The position numbers and the translations under genes were made by a program. A model generated the notes under the pieces. It worked only from the letters and a program-made list of their open reading frames with translations, ran no database searches and was not told where the DNA came from. A DNA stretch of 64,000 nt from NCBI GenBank assembly GCA_964569025.1, contig CAZMSQ010000001.1:62001-126000 (forward strand). The letters run 5' to 3'. Below are positions 8,815 through 20,000 of the stretch, in pieces (within the stretch, counting starts at the first letter, position 1; every line of letters begins with the position of its first letter). Origin of the DNA: CAZMSQ01 sp964569025. Its GTDB lineage: Bacteria; Bacteroidota; Bacteroidia; Chitinophagales; Saprospiraceae.

Positions 8815-10234
8815 GCGTCAACAGCGTGGATTGAGAAACGTCGACTGGCTGACCTTCTCCCTGTTTTTGAGCCTTCTGATTGTTGGGTGGCTCATGATTT
8901 TTGCCGTCGGTTACGAAGAGTCAACTCTTACCAGTCCACTAAGGGACTACATTCTGAACCCTAACACTCTCCTTGGAAAGCAAACCATCTGGATTGGGGT
9001 TTCATTCATCGTCATGGTATTTGTTTTCTTTCTTGATGAGCGTTTCTGGCACTCTTTTGCTTATCCCATATACGGAGCTGGCCTGCTGCTACTGATTGGG
9101 GTCCTTTTATTCGGGACTGAAATCAAGGGTGCGAAATCTTGGTTTACCCTTGGCGGAATGAGCCTACAACCATCTGAGCTGGTCAAGTTTGGGAGCAGTC
9201 TCGCAATGGCGGCATTCTTAGCTTCTTACACCGCTGATCTCCGGCTGTTCAGGAATCAGCTTACAGGTCTTTCCATAGTTGCTTTTCCGGTATTCCTTAT
9301 TATGCTTCAGCCAGACTTGGGTTCCGCACTTGTATTTTTCGCCCTTCTCATTCCAATGTACCGCAAAGGAATGCCATCAGCCCTCTACCTTATTGGTCTG
9401 CTTACTGCCTCTCTTTTTATCCTTGGGCTTATTTTCGGTACAGAACAAGTCATCGCAGGGCTGTTGATTCTCGCACTTGGAATTATCGCATTTGATTCGC
9501 CCTCAAAAAGGTTTCGGCGGTTCATGATCCTTCTTGCCCTCATTGCAGCCAATGTATGGGCGTTTATTGCAGGGTATGGAGCCATTGCTCTTATTTCCAA
9601 TGCATTCTTTCTTTTTGGAGCCCTTTTTTACCAATGGTTGTACCGAAACAGCAAACTCATTCGACCGGTGCTCGGTCTGGTCATTATAGGGAGCGTATTC
9701 ACATCAGGCTCCAGCTTTGCATTCAACGAACTATTGAAGCCACACCAGCAAGATCGAATCAACGTGTGGCTCAGACCCCGGCTTTGTGATATGGGCGATT
9801 TATATAACGTCGAACAGTCCAAAATTGCCATTGGATCCGGAGGCCTTGAGGGGAAAGGATTCCTGAAAGGAACAATGACAAAGGGCAACTTTGTACCAGA
9901 GCAGTCAACTGACTTTATTTTTTGCACCATCGGAGAAGAACAAGGTTTCATTGGCAGCTTTGCCGTGATTTTCCTGTTTCTTATGCTTCTGTTGAGACTT
10001 GTTTTTCTTGCCGAAAGGCAGAGGACCGAATTTTCTCGGTATTTTATATATTCCATTTCAGGCATTCTCTTCCTTCATTTCGCTGTAAATATCGGGATGA
10101 CATTGGGCCTCTTGCCTGTAATTGGCATTCCTCTCCCCCTCATCAGCTATGGAGGGTCTTCGCTTCTCGGATTTTCACTGATGATGGGTGTCTTGCTGAG
10201 GCTGGATGCTGACCGGTTTACCGTCGCCCTGTAA
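8807..10234 (+). CDS. rodA: Rod-shape SEDS glycosyltransferase RodA
   Basis: Polytopic inner-membrane peptidoglycan glycosyltransferase of the SEDS family that polymerises lipid II during elongation with PBP2. Conserved blocks are visible: GAKSWFTLGG and LQPSELVKFG, LQPDLGSALV, then RINVWLRPR, QSKIAIGSGGLEGKGFLKG, VPEQSTDFIF and, near the C terminus, GIPLPLISYGGSS. At 475 aa it is longer than the E. coli protein because of extra hydrophobic segments around residues 195-290, before the extracellular loop; such insertions are common in Bacteroidota RodA. RodA rather than FtsW is favoured by PEQSTDFIF. It overlaps the SPOR gene, while its usual partner mrdA lies far away in this window. Confidence 0.9.
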   Translation: MSKRQQRGLRNVDWLTFSLFLSLLIVGWLMIFAVGYEESTLTSPLRDYILNPNTLLGKQTIWIGVSFIVMVFVFFLDERFWHSFAYPIYGAGLLLLIGVLLFGTEIKGAKSWFTLGGMSLQPSELVKFGSSLAMAAFLASYTADLRLFRNQLTGLSIVAFPVFLIMLQPDLGSALVFFALLIPMYRKGMPSALYLIGLLTASLFILGLIFGTEQVIAGLLILALGIIAFDSPSKRFRRFMILLALIAANVWAFIAGYGAIALISNAFFLFGALFYQWLYRNSKLIRPVLGLVIIGSVFTSGSSFAFNELLKPHQQDRINVWLRPRLCDMGDLYNVEQSKIAIGSGGLEGKGFLKGTMTKGNFVPEQSTDFIFCTIGEEQGFIGSFAVIFLFLMLLLRLVFLAERQRTEFSRYFIYSISGILFLHFAVNIGMTLGLLPVIGIPLPLISYGGSSLLGFSLMMGVLLRLDADRFTVAL

Positions 10235-10297
10235 ATTGGTAATCCCCTGTTTTTTTCGGAATTTTGCGCCTCGTTTTTGACAGTAAATTATTTGAGA

Positions 10298-11611
10298 ATG
10301 AATATTGCAGTTGTAGGAACAGGATATGTCGGTCTCGTAACTGGTACGTGCTTTGCTGAAACGGGAAACCACGTCATTTGTGTGGATATAGATACCAACA
10401 AAGTGGACCGCATGCGGCGTGGTGAAGTACCAATCTATGAGCCTGGTCTCGATGCGCTCTTTGAGCGAAATACCAAGCAGGGCAGACTGCAGTTTACCAC
10501 GAATCTAAAAGAGGCGGTTGACAGGTCTTCAATCATTTTTCTGGCCCTGCCAACGCCTCCCGGAGAAGATGGTTCGGCCGATTTGTCGTACATCCTTGGA
10601 GTGGCAAAGGATTTATCAGAAATCATAACTGATTACAAAATTATTGTCGACAAAAGCACGGTCCCGGTAGGAACTGCCGAGAGGGTGCGCAATGTGATGG
10701 CTGAACGCCTCTCCGAAGATCTTTTCGACGTTGTTTCAAACCCGGAGTTCCTTCGTGAGGGTGTGGCGGTCGATGATTTCCTGAAGCCAGACCGGGTGGT
10801 GATTGGCAGTGATTCAGAGAAGGCTCTGGCTATTATGAGACAGCTGTACGAGCCATTCGTCAGGCAGGGAAACCCCATCATATTGATGGATGAGCGCTCA
10901 GCTGAAATGACCAAGTATGCCGCTAATTCCTACCTGGCAACGCGGATTACTTTTATGAACGAAATCGCCAACCTCTGCGAGCGCCTCGGAGCCAATGTAG
11001 ATCTTGTCAGGGCAGGAATGGGCAGTGACACCCGTATCGGGAAGCGCTTTCTGTTTCCGGGGGTAGGATACGGAGGAAGCTGTTTCCCCAAAGACGTGCA
11101 GGCGCTTGGCAAAATGGCCGAAGACGAGGGCTATGATTTTCAAATCCTCAAATCTGTAATGGATGTCAACGGCGCTCAGCGCCGAATCCTCGCAGAAAAA
11201 ATCAAACAGTATTTTAACGGCGATCTATCCGGCAAAACCATTGCCATCTGGGGACTCGCTTTTAAGCCAAATACAGATGATATCCGCGAGGCTCCGGCTA
11301 TGTACATCATCGAGTCTTTGTTGCAAGCAGGTGCCACAGTCAAAGCATTTGATCCTGAGGCGATGGCAAACTTTGCACCACTCTTCGGAGACCGAATTCA
11401 AATGGTCAATGATCAGTATGAAGTCCTTAATCAAGCAGATGCATTGGCAATTGTCACAGAGTGGAGCGTGTTCAGAGCTCCTGACTTTAGTGACATGAAA
11501 TCCAGAATGAAGAATCCGGTGATTTTTGATGGAAGAAATCTCTACGATCTTGACCATATCCAGTCAGAAGGGTTTTACTACAACAGCATTGGTCGGAGGG
11601 TGCAAAAGTAA
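10298..11611 (+). CDS. ugd: UDP-glucose 6-dehydrogenase
   Basis: Oxidises UDP-glucose to UDP-glucuronate with two NAD molecules, supplying acidic sugars for surface polysaccharide. The N-terminal NAD site VVGTGYVG (about residues 5-12), the central helix region and the catalytic cysteine in GGSCFPKD (C262) are present, as is the C-terminal WGLAFKPNTDD UDP-binding segment. Length 437 aa is standard. A TTG-initiated extension of seven codons exists upstream, but the ATG followed by NIAVVGTG is the canonical start. It stands 63 bp after rodA and may be transcribed with it. Confidence 0.95.
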   Translation: MNIAVVGTGYVGLVTGTCFAETGNHVICVDIDTNKVDRMRRGEVPIYEPGLDALFERNTKQGRLQFTTNLKEAVDRSSIIFLALPTPPGEDGSADLSYILGVAKDLSEIITDYKIIVDKSTVPVGTAERVRNVMAERLSEDLFDVVSNPEFLREGVAVDDFLKPDRVVIGSDSEKALAIMRQLYEPFVRQGNPIILMDERSAEMTKYAANSYLATRITFMNEIANLCERLGANVDLVRAGMGSDTRIGKRFLFPGVGYGGSCFPKDVQALGKMAEDEGYDFQILKSVMDVNGAQRRILAEKIKQYFNGDLSGKTIAIWGLAFKPNTDDIREAPAMYIIESLLQAGATVKAFDPEAMANFAPLFGDRIQMVNDQYEVLNQADALAIVTEWSVFRAPDFSDMKSRMKNPVIFDGRNLYDLDHIQSEGFYYNSIGRRVQK

Positions 11612-11647
11612 GACTCCCTGATTGAGGAGGGGCCGCATGAGGTCAAA

Positions 11648-13666
11648 TTACTTGGGAAGCACTAAAAATTCTGTCCTTCGGTTTTTTTGTCGGCCTTCCG
11701 GAATTTCATTGGAGTCTACAGGTTGGCTTTCTCCAAAACCCTTGAATGCGAGGCGACTGGCATCAATGCCCTTTTCAATAAGGTAGTCATAGACAGCTTT
11801 CGCCCTTGATTCTGACAGTATCTGGTTGTCTTCCTCCGAACCAATATTGTCGGTGTGACCTCTCAGTTGGATGCGCAAATCTTTCTTGGTTTCAAGCAAA
11901 TTCTGAAGGGTGTTGAGTTCTTTCAGAGACGCCGGCAATAATTCAGCAGAACCTGTTTCGAAAAATACATTTTTCAAGACAATGGGTCTTTGAAGGTGCC
12001 CCTTATCAGAGGTGGCGTCTGGAATGGGCTCAAGCCAGATGCGTATTTCATAAGGATCATCAATTGTATGTCCGGCTGTAAGAGAGAAGTGCTCTGATGA
12101 AAATAAGTGATCTGGAGCTTTCACATGCAGCGCATAATCCCGTCCAGCAGGGAGGCACATTAAAAATGCGCCATCTTCATCAGTAAAAATTGTGGCAGCT
12201 TCCTTGTCTCGCGATAAATCAGTGAGTTCGACAAAGGCTCCATCCACAGGAAGCCTGCTTTGTGTCGAGAAAACCCGTGCCTTGACGTAAGTTGCACCAA
12301 CCGGCCGAACAGAGGGATGAAGACTGAAGCTGTATAAATCGGTGCCTACCCCTTTTGCCGGGTTGTCAAATGCTGACTCTTTCAAAGCCACTCTACCTGG
12401 CTGTACATTCCGGTCAGTTGCAAAATAGGCCGTTCTGCCTGTCACATCCACAAATAGTGCCCCTTCATTTGAGGTTGTATTGATGGGGAACCCCAGATTT
12501 TCCGGATTTGACCATTCTCCACCCTCACTCAAGCGACTTACAAACAGATCGTGGGCCCCCATTCCAGGATGCCCCTCTGATTCAAAGTACAGAGTTTCGC
12601 CATCCGCATGAATGAATGGCGATTGCTCATCATCAGGGGTATTGACGGGCTGCCCGAGGTTTTCTGGCTCTCCCCATGAGCCATCTGGCTGTCGGGTGGA
12701 AAACCAGATGTCTTTGCCACCAATTCCTCCGGCGCGGTTGCTTGAGAAATACACAACTTGCCCGTTGGCTGCCAGAGAAGGCTGAGACTCCCAACTGGAT
12801 GTATTCAATGGGGGTCCCATATTTTGAGGTCTTTTCCAACGCTCACCCTCTCGAGCGGTTATATACAAATCACAACTACCATACCCATCTTTCCGGTTGC
12901 ATCCTGTAAATATCAGGACACGGCCATCAGCCGAAAGTGTCTGCGCCCCCTCGTTTAGCGGGCTGTTCAGAGATTGAATAGGCCTTGCTTCCTCCCAGAG
13001 ACCATTTTCTGAGAGCTTGCTTTCATAAAAATCTTCTTGCCCATCAACTACGCGTGTAAAAATCAGGAGATTGCGCTCGGCAGGGAGCGTTGGGAGATAC
13101 TCAGCCATCGGGGAGTTCACGCCCGGGCCCAATGGGACAGGTATAAAAGGCACCGCTTTGTCTATGGCCTTCTCTGCAAACCTGCTGTCCCTGAGCAATT
13201 TTTTTGCTTTGGTTATTAAATTCTCATTCCGTTCTTCTGAATTGAGAAAAATTTCAAATCGCCCAGCGGCTTCCCCAAAATCTCCCTGACGTCGCGAAAT
13301 AATGCCCAAAGTATACCACACACGCGGCAAATACAATGTGTCTGTTGAAGCCACCAGCTCAAATTTTTCCTCCGCTCCGGCAAGGTCTGATTGATCGTAT
13401 AAAACAGACCCGGAACTGAGCAGGGCGTCAAGGAAGAGTGGTTCTGCATCAAGGCATTTTTCAAACCACCCCAAAGCCTTTTCCGGATTTCCGCTTCGAC
13501 TCTCTTCAAGTCCTTTTTGATACCATTTCCGAACTTTTTCAGAGACCGTTTTGCGTGTTTCATACTGCTGTGCATCTGCATGGGGAAGAAAAATAGCACC
13601 CATGCATGCCAGCGTTACAGCCATTAGGACAAGTGAAGAAACATTTGAATACGAACGAAATAACAT
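11648..13666 (-). CDS. PorE-like OmpA protein (TPR, PD40 propeller, CRD, OmpA)
   Basis: Exported periplasmic protein anchored to peptidoglycan, 672 aa. Domain order: signal peptide (1-32), TPR repeats (about 38-165), WD40-like PD40 blades marked by repeats such as LSADGRVLIFTG and LAANGQVVYFSSNRAGG (about 195-430), a carboxypeptidase-type regulatory domain (about 455-550), and a C-terminal OmpA domain with RGHTDNIGSEEDN and SRAKAVYDYL (about 565-672). This order is that of PorE of the type IX secretion and gliding system, which links the outer-membrane complex to the cell wall. Bacteroidota often encode several paralogues, so whether this one serves secretion is an inference. Convergent to ugd. 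Confidence 0.82.
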   Translation of the reverse strand: MLFRSYSNVSSLVLMAVTLACMGAIFLPHADAQQYETRKTVSEKVRKWYQKGLEESRSGNPEKALGWFEKCLDAEPLFLDALLSSGSVLYDQSDLAGAEEKFELVASTDTLYLPRVWYTLGIISRRQGDFGEAAGRFEIFLNSEERNENLITKAKKLLRDSRFAEKAIDKAVPFIPVPLGPGVNSPMAEYLPTLPAERNLLIFTRVVDGQEDFYESKLSENGLWEEARPIQSLNSPLNEGAQTLSADGRVLIFTGCNRKDGYGSCDLYITAREGERWKRPQNMGPPLNTSSWESQPSLAANGQVVYFSSNRAGGIGGKDIWFSTRQPDGSWGEPENLGQPVNTPDDEQSPFIHADGETLYFESEGHPGMGAHDLFVSRLSEGGEWSNPENLGFPINTTSNEGALFVDVTGRTAYFATDRNVQPGRVALKESAFDNPAKGVGTDLYSFSLHPSVRPVGATYVKARVFSTQSRLPVDGAFVELTDLSRDKEAATIFTDEDGAFLMCLPAGRDYALHVKAPDHLFSSEHFSLTAGHTIDDPYEIRIWLEPIPDATSDKGHLQRPIVLKNVFFETGSAELLPASLKELNTLQNLLETKKDLRIQLRGHTDNIGSEEDNQILSESRAKAVYDYLIEKGIDASRLAFKGFGESQPVDSNEIPEGRQKNRRTEFLVLPK

Positions 13667-13868
13667 CAGTTGATTCAGAGGATTTCGGGTTGTTCAGAAG
13701 AGAACCCAATCGTTTGCAATCAGGAAACTTTCTGGTTTGAACGGCCTTTGCTACCCATAAATTACCTGCTGCTGAATCAAACCCATTAAAATGCCGGAAT
13801 CCTTGCTGTTCGGTCATTCCACATAGAAATCCTTACTTTACAAACAGAAACACCAACCTCATACCACA

Positions 13869-16800
13869 ATGCCCATCGATTATTACATCCGTTTTCAGGA
13901 AATCATCAGACAACTCAACACCAGTCAGGCCAAAGCAGTCAACCAAATAGAAGGTCCCGTTTTAGTGCTTGCAGGGCCAGGAACAGGCAAGACGCATATT
14001 CTCGCTGCGCGCATCGGACGAATTCTCCTGGATACTGACGCAATGCCTCATAATATTCTGTGCCTGACCTTCACTGAAGCAGGCGTAGTTGCCATGCGCC
14101 AACGGCTTCTGGAATTCATCGGCACGGATGCCCATCGTGTCCCGATTCATACATTTCATGCGTTCACCAATCGAATCGTACAGGAAAATATGCACTTGTT
14201 TGGCACTGCCGACATGCTGCCGGTTACCGATCTGGAACGACTCGAACTGATTCATGACATCCTTGATAAACTGGACTCCAACCATCCCCTTAAAAAGGGA
14301 AAAGTCAACTACTATTACTATTCCGGCCATCTTCAGCATCTGTTTTCATTTATGAAAATGGAGCGGTGGACACCAGAATTTATCAGCCAAAAAGCAGATG
14401 AGTTTCTTGAGGATCTGCCGAATAGAGAAGAAAATCTCTACAAAGTAAACTCAGGTGATTTTAAAAGAGGGGATTTGAAGCCCTCAATACTTAAGACGGC
14501 AACTGATAAAATGACCATTCTAAAAGCCGCCGCAGATTGTTTTCCGCTATATGTCGAACGATTGAGTGCCATGGAGCGGTACGACTTCGATGATATGATT
14601 GGGTGGACGCTCGATGCCTTTACGAAATACCCGTGGTTGTTGAGGAGATATCAGGAGCAATATCTCTATGTATTGGTTGATGAGTATCAGGATACCAATG
14701 GCGCCCAAAATGAGTTAATCCTGAAACTGATAGAATACTGGGATGTCCCTAATGTGTTTATTGTTGGCGATGATGACCAGTCAATTTATGAATTTCAGGG
14801 AGCACGGTTGCATCATCTGCAAGATTTTTATTCGCGGTATAAACAGAGCATGGAATTGGTGATTCTTGGGGAAAACTACCGTTCCACCCAGTCTATTCTC
14901 AATCTCGCTGAACATCTGATCGGGTATAACCAAAAGCGAGCCATAGACCTCATTCCAGGAATCTCCAAGCAGTTGAATGCCTCCAACCCTGCGCTAATTG
15001 ACCGGCCCGATCTCATTACTTTTCGCGAGTTCCCGGGACCTCTTCAGGAACAGGCGGCTATTTTACAAGATATCCGGCAACTGATTCAGAAAGGGGAAAG
15101 ACCGGAAGACATAGCCATCATCTACCCCTATCACAAACAGGCCGAACTCTTGGTGGAGCTGCTAAAGAAGAAAGGCATCCCTTACGCAACCAAAAAAAAC
15201 ATCAATATCCTGCATCTGCCACTTGTCCGCCAAGTATTGCAAGTCTTACAGTGGCTTGACAGGGAGTTTCACCAGCCATATAGCGGAGAGTCTCTCCTTG
15301 TTCAGATTTTGCACCATGGATACCTTGGCATTCCTCCGGCTGATGTGGCCAGACTCAGCCTGAGTGCAGATGGTGATCCTCCTGCGTCCGGGGAAACATC
15401 CAATAACTGGAGAGATCGTATTCTGGGCCCTTATCCCGAATCAGTATCCAGTGAGGGGCAGAAGGCACTCTATAAATGCGGGACAGTATTGAATGAGACC
15501 CTTGGAGCAATGTCCGAGTGCAGTCTCCCTTCCTTGGTTGAGCGCTGGATCAATACCAGTGGGCTACTCAATTACCTATTGGGGCATCAAGATAGCGGAT
15601 GGCACATTCAATGCCTGCATGGATTTGTTGGGTATGTCACAGATCAAGTCTCCAGGGAACCCGCTATTTCTCTTCATCATTTGCTTGAGCAGGTCAATAA
15701 AATGGAGCAAGCAAATCTTCGGCTCGAACTCGAAAGGCATGAAAAAAATGCCAATGGTGTCCAACTCATTACGGCACATAGTTCAAAAGGACTGGAATTT
15801 AAGCACGTGTTCCTGATGGACAGCACGGAAGATATGTGGGGCGTTTCTAAAGGGAATCGCGGACAATTTACATTTCCGGACACTCTGACTCATTCAATTG
15901 AGGATGACGCTCTTGAGGCAAGAAGACGGCTTTTTTTCGTGGCAATGACCAGAGCAAAAACGAATCTTGCCATCAGTTGGAGTACACAAAAGCCGGATGG
16001 AAAACTCCAGATCCGAAGTCAGTTTATTGATGAAATCCTTGAAATGGGCACTCATGAACCAGTTCAAGCCTCTGTGAGTCCTGAAGATTTACTGGAAGTA
16101 CAGGCCATCCGACTGGCTGCCTCTTCCTCACCACGGGGCGAATTTCCACATGATGATGAGTTGCGGGAAGGACTGATGGATTTCAGACTGAGCATAACAT
16201 CTTTAAACACGTTCCTGGAATGTCCACTTGCTTTCTACTACCGTCATTTCCTCAAGCTGCCCACGGCCCGGACTGAATCTTCAGTCTACGGAATTGCTGT
16301 ACATAAAGCACTTGACCAGTTTGCAGATCAGGTTAAACGAGGTGCGAGAAACGCGCAATATCCTGGCAAAGATGACATTGTCAGTCTCTTTGTGGGTGAG
16401 ATGACACGTAAGAGGGGGCATTTTCATCCTGCAACTTATGCTCACAGACTTTCTTCAGGCAAAGCAAACTTGAGCAGATTTTATGATGAGGTACTCGCAG
16501 GCTCCATGACAGAGGACTTTCAGACGGAATATCATATTTCCGATGCGGTTTATCTGGGTGTGCCTCTAAAGGGTGTTATTGACCGGATTGAATTTCTGCC
16601 TCAACTGCGCATGAAGTTGACGGACTATAAAACGGGGACATTGGTCAAAAAAAAACTGGCCAGACCATCAGAGTCGCTTCCCGAGGGTGGCGCTTACTGG
16701 CGCCAGATGGTCTTTTACAAAATTCTTGTTGAAAGTCAGGGTCTTCTCGGAAGGATTGCAGACCATGGGGAGATTCAGTATGTTGACCCGAACAAGAACG

Positions 16801-17012
16801 GTCAAATAGAGCGTCGTTTGATTGAGTTCAGCGTTGCAGAAACCGAAGTATTGGGGAATATCATCGCAAGCGTATGGCAGAAAATCCAAAACCTTGAGTT
16901 TAAGGAAGGGTGCGGAAAGCCAGAATGCCTTTGGTGTGGGTTAATAAGAAACAGACATTTACCCGCATCCTTGTCTGACGAAGAAATCGAAGGACTTGAT
17001 GATCAGGCTTAG
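13869..17012 (+). CDS. Single-chain SF1 helicase with Fe-S PD-(D/E)XK nuclease
   Basis: ATP-dependent DNA helicase-nuclease of 1047 aa for DNA end processing. The N-terminal UvrD/Rep motor has Walker A AGPGTGKT (35-42), motif II VDEYQDTN (about 270-277), a GDDDQSIYEFQGA motif III and GENYRST motif IV, then motif V ITAHSSKGLEFKHVF and motif VI VAMTRAK. The C-terminal RecB-type nuclease has EC at about 783, DRIEF and TDYKTG (about 918). A cysteine near 784 plus the three cysteines of CGKPECLWCG (about 1014-1023) match the AddB/Cas4 iron-sulfur staple. This combines in one chain what AddA and AddB do together. No separate partner subunit is next to it. Confidence 0.88.
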   Translation: MPIDYYIRFQEIIRQLNTSQAKAVNQIEGPVLVLAGPGTGKTHILAARIGRILLDTDAMPHNILCLTFTEAGVVAMRQRLLEFIGTDAHRVPIHTFHAFTNRIVQENMHLFGTADMLPVTDLERLELIHDILDKLDSNHPLKKGKVNYYYYSGHLQHLFSFMKMERWTPEFISQKADEFLEDLPNREENLYKVNSGDFKRGDLKPSILKTATDKMTILKAAADCFPLYVERLSAMERYDFDDMIGWTLDAFTKYPWLLRRYQEQYLYVLVDEYQDTNGAQNELILKLIEYWDVPNVFIVGDDDQSIYEFQGARLHHLQDFYSRYKQSMELVILGENYRSTQSILNLAEHLIGYNQKRAIDLIPGISKQLNASNPALIDRPDLITFREFPGPLQEQAAILQDIRQLIQKGERPEDIAIIYPYHKQAELLVELLKKKGIPYATKKNINILHLPLVRQVLQVLQWLDREFHQPYSGESLLVQILHHGYLGIPPADVARLSLSADGDPPASGETSNNWRDRILGPYPESVSSEGQKALYKCGTVLNETLGAMSECSLPSLVERWINTSGLLNYLLGHQDSGWHIQCLHGFVGYVTDQVSREPAISLHHLLEQVNKMEQANLRLELERHEKNANGVQLITAHSSKGLEFKHVFLMDSTEDMWGVSKGNRGQFTFPDTLTHSIEDDALEARRRLFFVAMTRAKTNLAISWSTQKPDGKLQIRSQFIDEILEMGTHEPVQASVSPEDLLEVQAIRLAASSSPRGEFPHDDELREGLMDFRLSITSLNTFLECPLAFYYRHFLKLPTARTESSVYGIAVHKALDQFADQVKRGARNAQYPGKDDIVSLFVGEMTRKRGHFHPATYAHRLSSGKANLSRFYDEVLAGSMTEDFQTEYHISDAVYLGVPLKGVIDRIEFLPQLRMKLTDYKTGTLVKKKLARPSESLPEGGAYWRQMVFYKILVESQGLLGRIADHGEIQYVDPNKNGQIERRLIEFSVAETEVLGNIIASVWQKIQNLEFKEGCGKPECLWCGLIRNRHLPASLSDEEIEGLDDQA

Positions 17013-17043
17013 GTATCTGAAACCATTTATTCGGGTATCACAT

Positions 17044-20000
17044 TTAATCAGCCATCGTGGCCTCATAAAATACTTCCTGAAGACGTGGCCGGTAATCAAG
17101 TTCACCCCATAATGCATTTGACTTGGTCGGATGCGTGCGATTGGTAAGAATGACAACGATCAAGTCTTCAGCTGGGTCTCCCCAAACTGCAGTGCCCGTA
17201 AATCCAAGATGTCCGAAGGTAAACGGTGAGGCCAGCGGGCACATATTCATGACGTTGTCGGGATCCATTTCCCTCATATCAAATCCAACACCCTTTCTGG
17301 TTCCGTCAGGTCGCCGCGTCGTAAACACGCGAATCGTCTCCGGTCGGAGATATTGTCGGCCACCATACACGCCACCCCGCATCAACATTTCAAAGAGAAT
17401 CGCCAAATCTCTGGCTTCAGAAAAAAGACCCGCATGACCACTTACTCCCCCCATCATTGCAGCACCCATATCGTGGACATATCCTCTTATGTCTTGCTGA
17501 CGAAAGTAATCATCCCGTTCCGTTGGGGCAATGCGTTCTATCGGGAATCGCATCCAGGGATTGAACCCGGTTGAACGAAGCCCCAAGGGTCGGTAAAACT
17601 CAGTCTCGAGAAACAAGTCAAGTGGGCGTCCGGATATGCGTTCTACCAAATCAGCCAACAGATAGAACCCTAAATCACTGTATTTGACATCATCTTCTTC
17701 CCTCAAATCAGAGCTCCAGATCTGGTATCTCACAGAATCTGCATAGTCAGTCCGCATAAACATTTTCTCTGTGACCGGAAGGGAAAAACCATTCTGAGGC
17801 TCGGAGCGATAATAGACCATGGAAGGTGTTTGCACCGGTTTTAGCGGATCAGAGTCAAGGGTGTTGACATAAAATGGAATCCAGGGTTTGAGCCGGGCTC
17901 TGTGCGTCATGATGTCGTAGACGGTAAGATCGCCCTTATTGAAGGTGTCAAGCTCAGGCAGATATTGCCGGAGAGGCGTATGAAGGTCAATTTGCCCCTG
18001 ATCGTAAAGCTTCATGATAGCCAGTGTCGCTGCCGCAACCTTGGTAATCGATGCCAAGTCGTAGATGTCCGTGGTCTGCACTTGCTTGACCGACTGTTTT
18101 GTTTGAAATCCAAATGCTTTTTCGAAGAAAATCCTGCCATCTTTGACTGCAAGAACGACTCCTCCGGGTGTTGCACCACGTTCGATCGCATCAGCCATCA
18201 AGGTGTCAGCCCGAAGGCACAGGGAAGGATTCATTCCTACCTGCTCAGGAGGGGCGTAACCTAACCGAAGACGGCCAGATCGTTGGACTCCCTGATAATA
18301 TGACGATTCAGGGCTCACCGACACGGGAAGCCTTCCGGAAAACCCAATCGCTCCGACCAATGCCTGGGCAGTGAGTTCCTGCACCACGGCTATATTCTCA
18401 TAGGCCATGACCACTGTTCCGATACCATCAAGATGCTCGAGAATGTAAGGGTTGCCAAAAACATTCACAATGACATTCTTGTGCTCGGCCGCCAGTTTCC
18501 TGATAATATCAAATAAAGAATCTGGGATTCCGAAATTCTTGCGTGGGAACAAAGACTGGGCGTGGAGTCCGATAATCACCAGATCTTTTTCACGAAGATT
18601 ACGAATCACCACTTGCCGTGCCCGGGCAGACGTATCAACCGAGAGATGATGGTGGTCCATGGGTGCATATCTTCCAAGCATTTCCTGAAACGGAGTGATA
18701 CTATCAGCTCCCAGGCTCAGCGTTCCTATCTTTCTAACCTCTTCTGGTACAAACGGTATCTGACCTGTACGGTCCCTGACAAGAGTCAGTGACTGCTCAT
18801 ACAGATCATGTCGCAAAGCCTCGGCCCCAGGGGTAAACAGCCTAGAAATCAGACCTGCTGTATCTACAGTTTGGGGGAGTGAAAGTCCAAGCCGATATTT
18901 AGAAGCAAGCACCCGTTTTACTGATGTTTCTACCTGAATTGGGGAAATCAGTCCGCTATCAATAAAATGCTGAATGGCATCTATAGCCTTTCCAAGGTCT
19001 CTGGGCAATAGAATCACGTCATTCCCCGCCATGAAAGCCCTTGCTTCTGCCTCTCCAGCCGGAAAATGGTCTGTGACTCCCCGCATTTCCATGCCATCGG
19101 TAAAAACCAGGCCGTTAAAACCAAGTTCTTCCCGCAATAACCCGGTGACGATTTTCCTTGAAAGTGTTGATGGAGTTTCAGAGGAGGTATCCAGAGCAGG
19201 TATGCTGAGATGGGCAATCATTATGCTTTCTAACCCACGTTGAATAAGATAGCGAAATGGAAACAGCTCAATACTGTCTAGCCGTTGCCTGCTGTGCATG
19301 ATACGTGGCAATTCGTAATGAGAATCACTGTTGGTATCTCCGTGCCCGGGAAAGTGTTTCCCACACCCCATGACCCGCTCATCGCGCATGCCTTTGAGGT
19401 ACCAGTAACTTTTTGTTGTAACTGAGTACCGCTCCTCTCCAAAAGATCTGAAACCAATGACCGGATTGTCAGGGTTGTTATTGATATCTGCAACAGGTGC
19501 AAAATTGACATGAACCCCTAGTTGGCGGCATTGTCGGCCAATCTCTCGTCCCATCTCATACATGAGCCTGTCATTCTGGATTGCCCCCAGTGTCAGGGCA
19601 AACGGATAACTGATGGAGTTCTGCAGACGCATCCCCAGCCCCCATTCTGCATCCATGGCTACCATGAGCGGCACCGCAGACAGTTCCTGATACATATTGG
19701 TCACCTGAGCTTGCCGGACAGGATCGCCCTGGAAAAAACAGACGCCACCCGGCTGGTACTCCCGAATCAAGTTTGCCACCATTTGCTCGTATTCCTCGCC
19801 TTTATCAGAGTGAGCTCTGATCATCATAAGCTGAGCGAGTCGTTGGGTCGGTGTCAGGGAGGCATATACAGAATCGACCCATTTTCGTGCAGCATCGGAG
19901 TCTGAAGAGGTTGTGTCAGTGTCAGTCAGGTACGGGTAGATTGGAGAAGCGTATGAATCCGGAGGGCAGGATGAGCCGAATAAAAAGATTGCTGCTGTAA

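Noticed and set aside
8807..10234. FtsW rather than RodA
   Set aside because: The PEQSTDFIF motif, extra mid-protein helices and SPOR/ugd context fit the elongation protein RodA; no division genes are near.
13560..13817. 85-aa minus-strand ORF in front of the PorE-like gene
   Set aside because: Overlaps the start of the PorE-like gene in another frame and has a composition unlike a real protein.
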